Below are positions 1 through 11,220 of a DNA stretch of 64,000 nt, one piece after another (position 1 is the stretch's first letter; every line of letters begins with the position of its first letter). Origin of the DNA: Molossus alvarezi (Eukaryota > Chordata > Mammalia > Chiroptera > Molossidae). Both the position numbers and the translations under genes were made by a program. The notes under the pieces are model-generated. The model saw only the letters and a list, made by a program, of their open reading frames with translations. It had not been told where the DNA came from and did no database searches. The stretch spans positions 58,087,596-58,151,595 of the forward strand of contig CM073889.1 of the NCBI GenBank assembly GCA_037176705.1, given 5' to 3'.

Positions 1-900
1 ATCTTTAAAAATCCTAGAAGAAACAGTAGGCAACGAAATTTCGGACATCATACGGAGCAGAATTTTCACTGATATATCACCTAAGGCAACCGAAACAAAG
101 AAGAAAATGAACACATGGGACTACATCAAACTCAGAAGCTTTTGCACAGAAAAAGATGCAATCATTAAAATGGAAAGGCAACCTACTGTATGGGAGAGCA
201 TAATTGCCAATGATATATCAGATAACGGGTTAATTTCCAATATATAGAGAGTGCTTACAGAACTCAATAAAAGAAAAACAAAGAACCCAATTTAAAAATG
301 GGCAGAGGAACTAAATAGGCACCTCTCCAAACAGGCTAAGAGACATACGAAGAAGTGTTGAACATCACTAATTATCAGAGAGATGCAGATTAAAACAACA
401 ATAAGATATCACCTCACACCTGTCAGAATGGCCACCATCGGCAAATCATCAAACAAAAAATGTTAGCAAGGGTGTGGAGAAAAGGGGACTCCAGGACACT
501 GCTGGTGGGAATGCACACTGGTGCAGCCACTATGGAAAACAATATGGTGTTACCTCAAAAAATTAAAAATGAAACTGCCATTTGACCCACTGATCCCACT
601 TCTAGGAATATACCCTAAGAAGCTGGAAACACCAATCAGAAAGAATATATGTACCCCCATGTTCATAGCAGCACTATTTACAATCGCTTAGATCTGAAAA
701 CAGCCCAAATGTCCATCAGTAGATGAATGGATAAAAAAGCTGTGGTACATATGCACAATGGAGTACTATGCAGCTGTTAGAAAGAAAGATCTCTTCTCTA
801 TTTAGACGACATGAGGGACCTGGAAAGTATTCTCCTAAGCGAAACTAGCCAAACAGAGAAAGACAAGTATTATATGATCTCACTTATTTGTGGAATATAA
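1..900 (+). pseudogene. L1 ORF2 remnant, C-terminal part
   Basis: This stretch matches the C-terminal third of the ORF2 protein (endonuclease and reverse transcriptase for target-primed reverse transcription) seen in the better copies at 59281-60395 and 29682-30251. The final codons before the stop at 898-900 read like SLICGI, as in the sister copies. Several in-frame stops and frameshifts break it, for example in the stretch around 240-300, so it cannot code. It contains the region that in sister copies encodes the cysteine-rich zinc-knuckle-like motif, here near 460-520. No reverse transcriptase core lies within the window part. Confidence 0.9.
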
Positions 901-1156
901 TGAACATAACAGTCTGAAGAACGGGGTAGTACCAGAGATGTGGAAGTGGGGTACAGACTGACAATCCCCAGAAGAGGAGGTCATGGGGGAGAGATAAACA
1001 ACAGAATATATATACATGTATGCATGAACAAAGGTCATGGACAACAGATCTGGGGACAGGGTGGGGAGGGAGGGGGAGGGGAAAATCAGTGGGGGAAAAG
1101 GAGAAACATCTGTCACAAAAATAAATTAATTACTTTTTAAAAAATTAAAAAAAAAA
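1..1156 (+). mobile_element. LINE-1 fragment: ORF2 C-terminus, 3'UTR and A-rich tail
   Basis: The element enters from outside the window and ends in the AT-rich tail at about 1126-1156. Its 3'UTR (901-1125) holds the G-rich polypurine stretch and the TATATACATGTATGCATGAAC-like block shared with the other L1 copies here. Sense strand is plus. The left limit is not visible, so its full length is unknown. Confidence 0.95.
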
Positions 1157-2353
1157 GTGGTACTTAGCACATGGTAGTGCTTACATAAACTGCTGAGCAT
1201 TGCATTGCCAGATGTCAACCTTGCACTGTGCATAAACCTGTGTATATACAGAGAGGCGTTCCAAGATGACAAGATGTTTATCACTCTGTACCCTTCTAGA
1301 TTGTAAGTTCCTGGAGGGCAGGGACATGGCTGTGTTTACTATCTTATCCTCAGGACCATACAAGAAATATTTGCTCAAAGAATAACATGCATGATGTTAT
1401 AGGGAAGTTGATTTTGGGGGGGAAAGAGATGCTAATTTTAAGAAGATAATACACTGTGATGTTTAAGAGTTTGGTCCAGTTTCTGGCTCTAACAATTATT
1501 TGCCATAAGACTCTGAATGCTTGTTTTCTCTAAACCTAGGTTTCGTCATAGGGTTGCCACAAGAGTTTGCTGTCTTTCATTGACTATCAAATGGGTCCTG
1601 TGCAGGTCAGATCCAGAAGAAGAGTGAAGAGAGTCAGAGCTGTGTGAGCACTGTTGACCCCAGAACCAAGTCCCAGTACCTTACAGTCCATGGAGAAATC
1701 AGGAGAGGCCACTTCTCTTTAATTACCTTCCTAACTTTCGAAAACCAGCTATTGTTCCAGGAAAGAGAGGGCAACTCAGCAATGTGTTACTTTTTTGTTC
1801 CTCATTACTCAATGCACATTTTCTAAGTCACTGATGTCTCACAGAAAACTCTGAAAAAACATTCTATTACAAGGCATCTGCTGAAACATTGTAAGCTCTC
1901 TCTGAAGCCCCAATTTCCTTTTATTACCAGGATAAGTTGCATAACAATGGTCTCATTCTGAAAGCTTGTGTCTGCTCATGCTGCTTCCTTCCCAGTCTCC
2001 ACCCACAGGCCCAGTGCAGAGACTCCTATCCATAGTGTGAGCAGTACCCATGTCCAGAGGACCAGAGAATGTAGGCTTTGGGTGCAAAGCCAAATGTTGC
2101 CTCTGAGGCAACTGAAGCCTACTGCTCCATGTAGCCCAAGTAGAAAATAATAAGACCATAAGGAAGGAGACAATGGAAAATGCTCAATGCTGGTTAACTC
2201 ACACATTTGATTCAATAAGTACTATGCTCTCTGCAGCCTTCTTTCCTCTTAGAAACACCTAGGTACTGAGCAAGGTATTATCTTGGTTATAACAGAAACA
2301 AGGATCAGTACAGTCTCGTGATACAATCAGGAACAAGTCAATAAAAGCATCAC
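1157..2353. other. Non-coding sequence between L1 copies, with L2-like scraps
   Basis: No gene is supported. A plus-strand L2-like 3' end is visible at about 1285-1385 and an antisense L2-like scrap at about 2255-2350. Short open frames at 1644-1826 and 1953-2215 have no recognisable motif and look like chance. Confidence 0.6.
1285..1385 (+). repeat. L2-like LINE 3' end
   Basis: The wording 'TAAGTTCCTGGAGGGCAGGG' followed by an 'AAATATTTGCTCAAAGAATAA' type ending is the typical decayed 3' end of mammalian L2 elements. Assignment is from memory of the consensus. Confidence 0.6.
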
Positions 2354-2365
2354 TGACCATTTATT
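2354..2365. repeat. Left target-site duplication of the outer ORF2-less element
   Basis: TGACCATTTATT occurs here and again at 13301-13312, directly outside the two ends of the outer minus-strand element. The bases just upstream also partly match (CACTGACC against CAGTGACC). This marks 2354-13312 as one original insertion locus later swollen by nested insertions. Confidence 0.8.
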
Positions 2366-2374
2366 TACTTTTTA
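2362..2374. repeat. Left target-site duplication of the nested full-length L1
   Basis: TATTTACTTTTTA is present here and at 8698-8710, flanking the L1 at 2375-8697. It overlaps the left TSD of the outer element by four bases, as expected if the L1 landed in that element's extreme 3' tip. Confidence 0.85.
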
Positions 2375-2748
2375 TTTTTTTTCTATTTATTTATTTTTAT
2401 TTATTTATTTTTAAAATTTTATTTTTGTTACAGATGTTTGTCCTTTTTTACCTCATTAACTCCCTCCTCCCCATCGCCCCTGCCCCATCCCCAGGTTTAT
2501 TGTCCATGTCCATTGGTTATGCATACATGCATATAGTTCTGTGGTCGATCTCTTCCCACCCCCCACCACCCCCTCCTCTGAGGGTAGTCAGCCTGTACCC
2601 TACTTCAATGTTTCTGGGTTTACCCTATTCTTCAGACTGATATGTCATTATATTCCATATATAATAAGTGAGATCATGTGGAATTTGTAGTTTTCTGCTT
2701 GGCTTGTTTCACTTAGAAAAATACCCTCCATGTCGTCTCAAAAAATAA

Positions 2749-2764
2749 GAGATCTTTCTTTCTT
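2749..2764. repeat. Left TSD of first SINE
   Basis: GAGATCTTTCTTTCTT is found here and at 3020-3035, on either side of the SINE at 2765-3019. Confidence 0.85.
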
Positions 2765-3019
2765 TCTTTTTTTTTTTTTTTAATCCTCATCCGAGGACAT
2801 TTTTCCATTTTTTGTACAGACAGAGTGGGAGGGAGAGAGAGGAAGAGAGAGAGAGGGAAACATCGATGTGAAAGGGACACATCGAGTGGCTGCCACCCGC
2901 ACGACCAACCAGGGCCGGGGACAAACTGCAACCGAGGTACATGCCCTTAACGGGAACCGAACCGGGCCTCTCCGGACCGCAGGCGGACGCTCTAACTGCT
3001 GAGCCAAACCGGCCAGGGC
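2765..3019 (-). mobile_element. VES-type bat SINE (subtype with GTCCTCGG..GAGGAT end)
   Basis: On the minus strand it opens with a tRNA-derived head. An A-box-like TGGCTCAGCAG and a B-box-like GGTTCGGTTCC serve as RNA polymerase III promoter parts. A pyrimidine-rich middle (CTCTCTCTTCCTCTCTCTCC) and an A-tail follow. Tail and head are flanked by a 16-bp TSD. It sits in the ORF2 of the minus-strand L1, so it is younger than that L1. Confidence 0.9.
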
Positions 3020-3528
3020 GAGATCTTTCTTTCTTACAGCTGCATAGTACTCCATTGTGTATATGTACCGCTGCTTTTTTATCCATTTGCCTACTGATGG
3101 ACACTTGGGGTTTTCCCAGATCTTAGCTATTATAAATAATGCTGCTATGAACATGGGGGTATGTATATTCTTTCTGATTGGTGTTTCAGGCTTCTTAGGG
3201 TATATTCCTGGAAATGGGATCAGTGGGTCAAATGGCAGTTTCATTTTTAATGTTTTGAGGTAACACCATATTGTTCTCCATAGTGGCTGCACCAGTCTGC
3301 ATTCCCACCAGCAGTGTACTAGTGTCCCATTTTCTCCACACCCTCACCAACACTTGTTTGATGATTTGTTGATGATGGCCATTCTGACAGGTGTAAGGTG
3401 ATACCTCATTGTTGTTTTAATTTGCATCTCTCTGATGATTAGTGATGTTGAGCATTTCTTCATACATCTCTTGGCCATTTGTATGTTCTGTTTGGAGAGG
3501 TGTCTATTCAGATCCTCTGCTCATTTTT

Positions 3529-3768
3529 TTTTTTTTTTTATCCTCACCGGAGGACATTTTTACATTTTCTGTTCAGATAGAGCGAGAGGGAGGGAGAGGA
3601 AGAGAGAGAAACCGACGTGAAGGGACACATTGAGTGGCTGCCACCCGCACGACCAACCAGGGCGGGGGACAAACTGCAACCGAGGTACGTGCCCTTAGTG
3701 GGAACCGAACCTGGGTCTCTCTGTACCGCAGGCTGACGCTCCAACCGCTGAGCCAAACCGTCCAGGGC
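3529..3768 (-). mobile_element. VES-type bat SINE, second copy in the same L1
   Basis: Same subtype and orientation as the copy at 2765-3019: tRNA-like head at the right end (GCCCTGGACGGTTTGGCTCA on the minus strand) and A-tail at the left. The TSD is short and T-rich (CATTTTT at 3522-3528 and 3769-3775), inside an L1 stretch that itself reads CCCATTTTTTAAATT in other copies. Confidence 0.88.
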
Positions 3769-6700
3769 CATTTTTAAATTGGGTTCTTTGTCTTCCTTTT
3801 GTTGACTTGTATGATTACTCTATATATTTTGGAAATTAACCCCTATCTGATGTATCTTTGGCAATGATTTTCTCCCATACAGTGGGTTGCCTTTCCATTT
3901 TGATGGTTGTTTCTTTTGCTGTGCAGAAGCTTTTGAGTTTGATGTAGTCCCATGTGTTCATTTATTCCTTTGTTTCTGTTGCCTTAGGTGATGTATCAGT
4001 GAAAATTCTGCTGCGTATGATGTCCAAAATTTTGTTGCCTACATTTTCTTCTAGAATTTTTATGGATTTATTGTTCACATTCAAGTGTTTTACCATTTTG
4101 AGTTTATTCTTGTGTACGGTGTGAGTTGGTGTTCTAGTTTCATTTTTTTTGCACGTAGCTGTCCAGTTTTCCCAACACCATTTATTAAAGAGGCTGTCTT
4201 TACTCCATTGTATGCTCTAGTCACCTTTGTCAAATATTAATTGAGCATATTGCCTTGGGTCCATTTCTGGGTTTTCTATTCTGTTCCACTGGTCTATATG
4301 CCTGTTCTTGTGTCAGTACCAGGCTGTTTTGATTACAGCCACTTTGTAGTATAACCTGATATCTGGTATTGTGATCCCATCTACTTTCTCCTTCTTTTCA
4401 AAAAATTGCTGTGGCTTTTCGGGGTCTTTTTGGTTCCATATAAACTTTTGAAGTATTTGTTCCAGTTCTGAAAAGTATGTTGTTGGTATTTTGATGGGGA
4501 TTGCATAAAATCTATAAATTGCTTTGGGTAATATGGACATTTTAATAATGTTAATTCTTCCAGTACATGAACAAGGTATGTGCTTCCACTTTTCTATATC
4601 TTTCTCTATTTCTTTTTCAATGTCCTGTAGTTTTCTGCAAATATGTTCTTTACTTATTTTGTTAAGTTTATTCCTAGGTATCTTAATTTTTTTGCCGCGA
4701 TGGTAAATAGGATTGTTTTTTCAGTTTCTCTTTCTGTGAGTTCATCATTGGTGTATAAGAATGCCATCGATTTCTTGATGTTAATTTTGTATCCTGCTAC
4801 TTTGCCAAATTCATTTATAAAATCTGGTAGATATTTAATGGAGTCTTTAGGGTTTTTATGTATAATATCATGTCATCTGCAAATAATGACAGTTTCACTT
4901 CCTTCTTTCCAATTTGAATCCCTTTTATTTTTTCTTCATGTCTGATTGCTCTGGTTAAGACTTAGTACTATGTTAAATAAGAGTGGTGAAAGTGGACATC
5001 CTCATCTTGTTCCTGTTCCTAAGGGAAATGGTTTTAGTTTCTGCCCATTGAGTAAGATGTTGACTGCAGCTTTTTCATATATGGCCTTTATTATGTCAAG
5101 ATATGATTCCTCTATTTCCATATTGCTGAGTGTTTTTATCAGAAATAAATGCTGGATTTTGTCTAATGCTTTATCAGCATGTATTGATATGATCATATGA
5201 TTTTTAACTTTTATTTTCTTTATTTGGTGTATCACATTAATTGATTTGAAAATATTGTACCAGCCTTGTATCACTGGGATGAATCCCACTTGGTCATAGT
5301 GAATAATTTTTTTGATGTATTGCTGGATCCAATATGCTAGTATTTTCTTCAGGATTTTGGTGTCTATGTACATCAGGGATATTGGCCTGTAGTTTCCTTT
5401 CTTTGTAGTGTCTTTTTCTGGTTTTGGAATTAGAATTATGCAGGCCTCATGAAACAAATTTGGAAGTCTTCTTTCTTAAATTTTTTGAAATAGTTTGAGG
5501 AAAAGGGGTGTTAATTCTTTTTTGAATAATCAGTAAAACTCCCTCGTGAAGCCATCTGGGCCTGGGCTTTTGTTTGCTGGGAGAGTCTTGATTACATCTT
5601 CAATTTCTTATTGGTCTGTTCAAGTTTTCTATCTCTTCCCAGTCCAGTTTTGGGAGACTATGTGTTTCTAGCAATTTATCCATTATACTTAGATTGTGGA
5701 ATTTGTTGCCATATAATTGTTCATAGTAGTTGTTAACAATCTTGTATTTCTGTGGTGTCAGTTGTTACTTCTCCTATTTCATTTCTGATTTTGTGTATTT
5801 GGGTTCTCTCTCTTTGTTTCCTGGTGAGTCTAGCCAAGGGTCTATCAATCTTGTTTATCTTTTTGAAATAAAGCTCTTTGTTTCATTGATGCTTTGAATT
5901 GTTTCTTTGGTCTCTATGTCATTTATTTCTGCTCTGATCTTTGCTAGTTCCTTCCTTCTACTTGCTCTGGGGTTTTCATTTTGTTTGTTCTGTATTTCTT
6001 TAAGTTGTGAGGTTAGAGAGTCAATTAGAAATTTTTCTTATTTCTTGAGGTAGGCCTGTAGTGCTATCAACTTCCCTTTCAGAACTGCTTTTGCTGCATC
6101 CCATAGATTTTTGTTGTTGTGTGTTCACTTTCATTAGTTTCCAGGACATTTTTAATTTCTTCCTTGATCTCTTTGGTAACCCATTCATTGTTTAATAACA
6201 TGCTATTTAGCCTCCATGTGTTCAAATACCTTTCCATTTTTTGTTGCAATTGATTTCTTGTTTCATGCCATTGTGATCTGAGAAGAAGCATGATATGATT
6301 TCAATCTTCTTGAACTTGTAGAGATTTAGTTTGTGTCCTATCATGTGGTCTATCCTTGAGAATGCCTCATGTGCACTTAAGGAGAATGTGAATTCTGTAA
6401 TTTTGGGGTGTAATTTTTTGTAGATATCTATTAAATCCATTTGGTTGAGTGCTTCATTTAGAGTCTCTGTTTCCTTGCTAATTTTTGGTTTAGAGAATCT
6501 ATCCAGTGATGTCAGCGGGGTGTTGAAGTCCCCTGCTATGATCGTATTGCTGTTGATTTCTCCTTGGAAGTCCTCCAGAAGATTTTCAATATATTTTGGT
6601 GCTCCTATATTGGGTGCATATATGTTTATCAAGGTTACATCTTCCTGTTGGATAGATTTTTTCAATATTATATAGTGGCCTTCTTTATGTCTACTTATGT

Positions 6701-6967
6701 CCTTGCTTTTGAAATCTATTTTATCAGATATGAGTATTGCTACCCCAGCTTTTTTTTCTTTTCTATTTGCTTGGAAGATTTTTTTCCATCCCTTCACTTT
6801 CAACCTATGTGAGTATTTTGTTGTGAGGTGAGTCTCTCTTATAAACAACAGATAGATGAGTCATGTTTTCTTATCCAATCAACTACTCTGTGTCTTTTTA
6901 TGGGAGCATTCAGTCCATTTACATTTAAGGTGATTATTGATATGTACTTATTTATTGCCATTTCTGT

Positions 6968-7886
6968 TTAGTGTGGTTCTATTTTTCTTCCTATTTCTCC
7001 TGCTAATAACAGCAGTCCTTTTAACATTTCTTGCAGTGATGGTTTGGTGTTAATGTATTTCCTTAGCCTTTTTTTGTCTGGAAAGCTTTTTATTTGACCT
7101 TCGATTTTGAATGACAGCCTTGCTGGGTAGAGTAGTCTCAGATTCAGATCCTTGTTTTTCATGACCTTGATTACTTCATGTCATTCTCTTCTGGCCTGTA
7201 CTGTTTTTTGGGAGAAGTAGCTGATAGCCTTATGAGGTTTCCTTTGTAAGTAAACTATTGCTTCTCTCTTGCTGCTTTTAGGATTTTGTCTTTGTCTTTA
7301 ATTTTTGGCATTTTAATAACTATGTGTCTTTGTGTGGGCCTGTTTGGGTTCTTCTTTCTTGGGGCTTTCTGTGCTTCTTGAACTTGAATGCCTTCTTCCT
7401 TCACCAAGTTAGGAAAGTTTTCTGTCACTATTTCTTTGAATATATTCTCTAACACTTGCTCATATTCTTCTTCTTCGGGGACTGCTATGATGTGAATATT
7501 ATTACGTTTCCATTTGCCCCACATTTCTCTTAAGCTCTCTTCCTGCGTTTTACTTGTTTTTTCCTTTTGGTTTTCTGATTGGTTGATTTTTTTTACCCCA
7601 TCTTCTAATTCATTGATCTGGTTCTCAGCTTCCTCTACTCTGCTGGTTAGTCCTTCCAATGTGTTCTTTATTTCTGATATGTCATTCTTGATCTCTTTTT
7701 GGTGGTTTGTAATTTTCAATTAGTTGATTTTCAGCATCTCTATGTCCTTACTCATGCTGTTGAGCTTCCTCAGGATCATGGCTCTGAATTCTAGTTCTGT
7801 TACCTTGCCTAACTGCTCCACATTGATCTCATCTTCAGTGCAAATCTTTTATTCTTTCTTTGGCTTTTATTTCTGTGTTTCACCAT
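6968..7886 (-). pseudogene. L1 ORF1 (RNA-binding chaperone protein), broken
   Basis: ORF1 proteins form trimers that coat L1 RNA. The start is at 7884-7886 (MVK) and the stop at 6968-6970, about 306 codons as usual. The N-terminal coiled coil is visible in the open piece 7255-7719 (heptad-rich LTSRVEEAENQINELEDGV). The RRM-like middle (HIIAVPEEEEYEQVLENIF) follows in the same piece, and the C-terminal domain (LLYPARLSFKIEGQIKSF) lies in 6968-7162. The two open pieces are out of register, so the gene is disrupted between coiled coil/RRM and CTD. Confidence 0.9.
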
Positions 7887-8697
7887 TTTGGCTATCACAG
7901 TGGGCTTTCGAGCCTGCCAAGTTTTCCTGGTGGGTGTTGGTGTTCTGCTATTTGTGGTTCCCTCTCCTGGGTTTAGGTGATCGAGGGAGGACCCCTGTTA
8001 AACACCACTGTCAAGTCTTACTTTCCTGGTTAGATTTGCTAGCCCAGGAATGGTATTGTTATCCTCTAGTTTTTTTCCTGGAGGCTAGTAGTTGAGGTTA
8101 CTTGAAGAGCTTTGGGTTGTCAGTTGATTGAAAAGCTCCCTAAGGTGCTCAGGGTAAGGGGATTTCCAGAGGTTGGGGCAGATGCTGGTTGTTAGTAAGC
8201 CTCAATTTGCATTTCAGTGGCCCACGGGGTGGGGTTGAATCTCTGAGGGAGCAGCTCCTGCTTCTCAGAGCCCTGGGAAGGAGCAAAATGACCCCTGTCC
8301 TGCATGGCTGCAACTCAGCAACAACTCTGAGTGCTCTCCAAATTCCAAGTGTCCCCACAGAGTTCCAGTCCAGTCTGCCCTCCCTCTGCCAGAGCCCAAG
8401 GTGTCTGTGGCTATTTGAGCCTCTGTCTTGGCTCTGCACTGTGGAGCCGCTTGGGAGTTTAACCCGAGGGCGCTGCTCACAGCTAAGGTTGCTGTTGTCT
8501 GTGGGCTCCCAGCCCTCCTCTCACACCTTCACAATCCTACCATAATCGTGTCAGTGTCCTTGGTTACATGGTCCCCGCGAGCTGTTTTTCTATTGCTTTC
8601 TCCTGTCGATTTTTCTGTGTTTTAGTTGTAATTCCAGTTTTGTCCTAGGAGACGGTCTGTGTAGCTTCCATTCACTATGCCGCCATTTTTTTGTTCC
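7887..8697 (-). promoter_or_regulatory. 5'UTR of the nested L1
   Basis: About 0.8 kb of GC-richer sequence between ORF1 and the 5' end, which reads GGCGGCATAGTGAATGGAAG on the minus strand. In L1 this region carries the internal promoter. No tandem units are visible in this copy, unlike the copy ending at 35742. Confidence 0.75.
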
Positions 8698-8710
8698 TAT
8701 TTACTTTTTA
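8698..8710. repeat. Right TSD of the nested full-length L1
   Basis: TATTTACTTTTTA, identical to 2362-2374. Confidence 0.85.
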
Positions 8711-9686
8711 AACTTATTTTTATTGTTGAATGTATTACAGATGTCCCTCCTTTTTCCACTATTGTCTGTCCTCCTCCCTGCTCCCACCCTCTTCCTGCCT
8801 TCCCTACACTATTGTTTGTGTCCATTGGTTATGCATATATTCACATAAATTCTTTGGTTTATCTCTTCCCGCTCCCATCCCCCTTTCCCTTTGATGTTTG
8901 TCAATCCAACAACCAATTTGTACTTCTTAATCCCTTCACCTTCTTCTCCCATCCTCCAAACCCCCTCCCATGTAGCAACTAACAAAAAGCTCTATGTATC
9001 TATGAATCTGTCTCTATTCTGCCTGTTGATTTTGTTTGTAGATTCAATTGTTGATAGATATGTATTTATTGCCATTTTCTTTTTCATATTTTTTATTTTG
9101 TTTTTCTTCAAGAAGACCCTTCAACATTTCATATAATATTGATTTGGTAGTGATGAACTCCTTTAGCTTTTTCTTGTCTGGGAAACTCTTTATAAATCCA
9201 TTGATTATAAATGTTATCTTTGCAGGATAGAGTAATCTTGGTTGTAGGTCCTTGCTTTTTATCACTTTGAATATTCTTGCCCTTCCCTTCTGGCCTGCAA
9301 AGTTTCTTTTGAGAAACTGACTGACTCCTAAGTGAATTCCCATGTAGGTAATTAACTGCTTTTCTTTTTCTGCTTTTTAGATTCTCTCTTTGTCTTCAAC
9401 CTTTGGCATTTTGATTATGATGTGTCTTAGTGTGGACCTCCTTGGGTTCATTTTATTTGGGACTCTCTGTATTCCTGGACTTGTATGCCTGTTTCCTTCA
9501 CCAAGTTAGGAAGTTTTCTGTCATTATTTTTTCAAATAGGTTTTTAATTTCTCACTCTCTCTTTTCTCTTTCTGGCACCCCCATGATGTGAATGTTGTTA
9601 TGCTTGAAATTGCCCTAGAGGCTCCTTACACTATCCTCATTATTTTGGATTTTTTTTCTTTTTATTGTTCTGATTGGGTGAATTTT

Positions 9687-9692
9687 GCTTCC
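9687..9692. repeat. Left 6-bp target duplication of the provirus
   Basis: GCTTCC precedes the 5' LTR here and follows the 3' LTR at 11623-11628. Six base pairs is the usual duplication for class II (betaretrovirus-like) elements. Confidence 0.85.
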
Positions 9693-10113
9693 TGTTCGGC
9701 GCTGGCTACATTTCCGACAGTGTCCAAGAAGCCTGGAAGTCTTGAGTCAGAGACTTGACCTCCCCACAACCTCAAGGAATTAGGCTTACATTGTGTTTGT
9801 GCAGCTCGGGGCTAAGTGTGACCCAATGTACCTTGAAATACCTGAGATAACAGATTGGGTGTTCCTGGGTGCTCCTGTTATCCACAAGACAAACAAATTC
9901 TATACAGCACTGTTCTAGCCCTGGGCATTATATCAAGAAGATCCTATTTTCTTATATCACTAAACTTTTTCTGTAAGTTATAAAAGGCATGTTAATTAAG
10001 TGTATTGAGGCTGATCCTGCTAAGGACAGTCCTCCTGATCCCATATCAGTGTCACTGTCTTCATTCTTACTGCTCAAACTCAGGGACTCTGCTCTCCAGG
10101 CTGGTTCCTGGCA
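9693..10113 (+). repeat. 5' LTR
   Basis: 421 bp, TGTT...GGCA. A TATA-like TATAAAA lies at 9979-9985. The site matching the poly(A) signal of the 3' LTR is altered here (GTTAATTAAG). It carries about 36 bp near 9780-9815 that the 3' LTR lacks. Confidence 0.88.
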
Positions 10114-10116
10114 AAG

Positions 10117-10134
10117 TGGCGCCTGAACATGGAC
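10117..10134 (+). other. Primer-binding site, tRNA-Lys type
   Basis: TGGCGCCTGAACATGGAC begins three bases after the 5' LTR. It reads like a tRNA-Lys(3)-type primer site with about two changes, the primer class used by many betaretroviruses and lentiviruses. Confidence 0.8.
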
Positions 10135-10348
10135 CTGAGTACTCGAGATGCAATTAGCAACTAAAGGAATCAACCAAATCCGTGGTGAGTCCCAGAGCGA
10201 CTCATCTGACAGGATAGAACTGGTTGATTTAAACAACAAGATGCACTGCCTGAGCATTTGTGTTCCACAACCATACCCTCATACTCATCCTCACGGGTTG
10301 AGTGGGACATAGGAGGCTACCATTCTGACCTGAGGTCAGATCAAGAGA

Positions 10349-11191
10349 TTGACACAGGAAGCAAAGGATCACCTGGTTGCCAGAGGAGGCTCTACTGATC
10401 CATCCTTTATGTTCCTAATAATGCTGGCTCTAATCTCTAACCAGGTTATGGAACTTTGTGCTGAACAGACTTACTGGGCTTATGTGCCTGATCCTCCTTT
10501 GCTTAGGGCTGTGGAATGGAATGATCCCATGATCTCAGTTTTTGTATCAAACACAAAAATTCTAGGCCTCCCATCTGTAGACCATCTCATGCCCCAATGG
10601 GTTGGAGGATTTAATTATACAAAAAAAATCTCTTCGGCCACCTATGTTTTTCTGAAACAGAGACTACTGAGTGTGTGAAAGTGGGTAAGGACCATAACAT
10701 GACTCATGGATTACTTAACACTTCTGGAAAAAGTTTTGGAACATTTCAACAGAAGGAATGGAGTATTTACATGACTGAATTTACCTCTGGGGGAAAGAAG
10801 CTTGGAGGAGTAATAACTCCCCCTAGCCTTCCCCCTTGTGGAAATGCTACACATGTATTTAAAACTTACCCAGGATGGAGACAATGATGCTATGGATCGG
10901 CTGTACAGCACCCTATTGAAGGGATAGGAGAGGTTCTATATGACTGGTCAAGGGCTAATCCCCAGGGTACATCAATTTATCAACTAGTGAAAACTCCAGG
11001 GGGTTTTATAGAAGGCATGTTGGTTACCCAGCGAGGTCACATACAAAGAAGTCATAGAAACTGGTAGCTGATCTGACTTATATTTGGGGGTAATGTTTGC
11101 TATCATTGTGGTAATATTCTTATGTCTTTTCCCAATCTGCATCCAGGCAGGAATTCAGAACATCTCCGAGCTGCAAATAGGAATCTACTGA
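10349..11191 (+). pseudogene. env remnant (surface part plus a membrane anchor), broken and deleted
   Basis: The open piece 10349-10678 includes TYWAYVPDPPLLRAVEW and a glycosylation-type NYT. By recognition this resembles the surface subunit of HERV-K/MMTV-like Env, which binds receptors on the virion. A stop or frame change follows, and another piece in a different frame runs 10675-10887. Near 11090-11150 a strongly hydrophobic stretch (VMFAIIVVIFLCLF), back in the first frame, looks like a membrane anchor. Its frame stops at 11189-11191. The span is about 0.85 kb against roughly 2 kb for a full env. The surface C-terminus and most of the transmembrane ectodomain appear to be missing, and stops lie between the pieces. 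No functional protein is possible. Confidence 0.75.
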
Positions 11192-11206
11192 CTGCATTTA
11201 AAAAGT

Positions 11207-11220
11207 AAAGAAAGGGGAGA
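11207..11220 (+). other. Polypurine tract
   Basis: AAAGAAAGGGGAGA lies immediately before the 3' LTR, where plus-strand DNA synthesis is primed in retroviruses. Confidence 0.85.

Larger units (their letters stand above)
2648..6961 (-). pseudogene. L1 ORF2 (endonuclease/reverse transcriptase), broken
   Basis: The start codon is at 6959-6961 (MAINKYISIITLNVNGL in sister copies) and the stop at 2648-2650 after an ICGI-like end. Minus the two SINEs the span is about 3.8 kb, near the usual ~1275 codons of mammalian ORF2. The endonuclease part lies on the right (open piece 6222-6848). The reverse transcriptase core with an FADD-type catalytic box is encoded near 4870-4890. Many frameshifts and stops split it into pieces such as 5002-5457 and 4313-4540. 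It begins only 6 bp after the ORF1 stop, the normal L1 dicistronic layout. No intact product is possible. Confidence 0.93.
2375..8697 (-). mobile_element. Full-length LINE-1, antisense, carrying two SINE insertions
   Basis: Reading the minus strand, the element runs from its 5' end near 8690 (GGCGGCATAGTGAATGGAAG) through 5'UTR, ORF1, ORF2 and a 3'UTR to an AT-rich tail at 2375-2420. A 13-bp TSD flanks it. Two VES-type SINEs interrupt ORF2 (2765-3019 and 3529-3768). Without them the length is close to 5.8 kb. Both ORFs are broken, so it is a fossil. Confidence 0.95.

Noticed and set aside
2950..3019. tRNA gene
   Set aside because: The A- and B-box-like pieces belong to the tRNA-derived head of a SINE. 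It has no proper tRNA fold or 3' end and is followed by SINE body. The same applies at 3700-3768, 25555-25623 and 51356-51425.
10349..10678. Env open frame as a domesticated (syncytin-like) gene
   Set aside because: Only 109 codons of the surface part, followed by stops and frame changes. The fusion region and most of the transmembrane subunit are missing.
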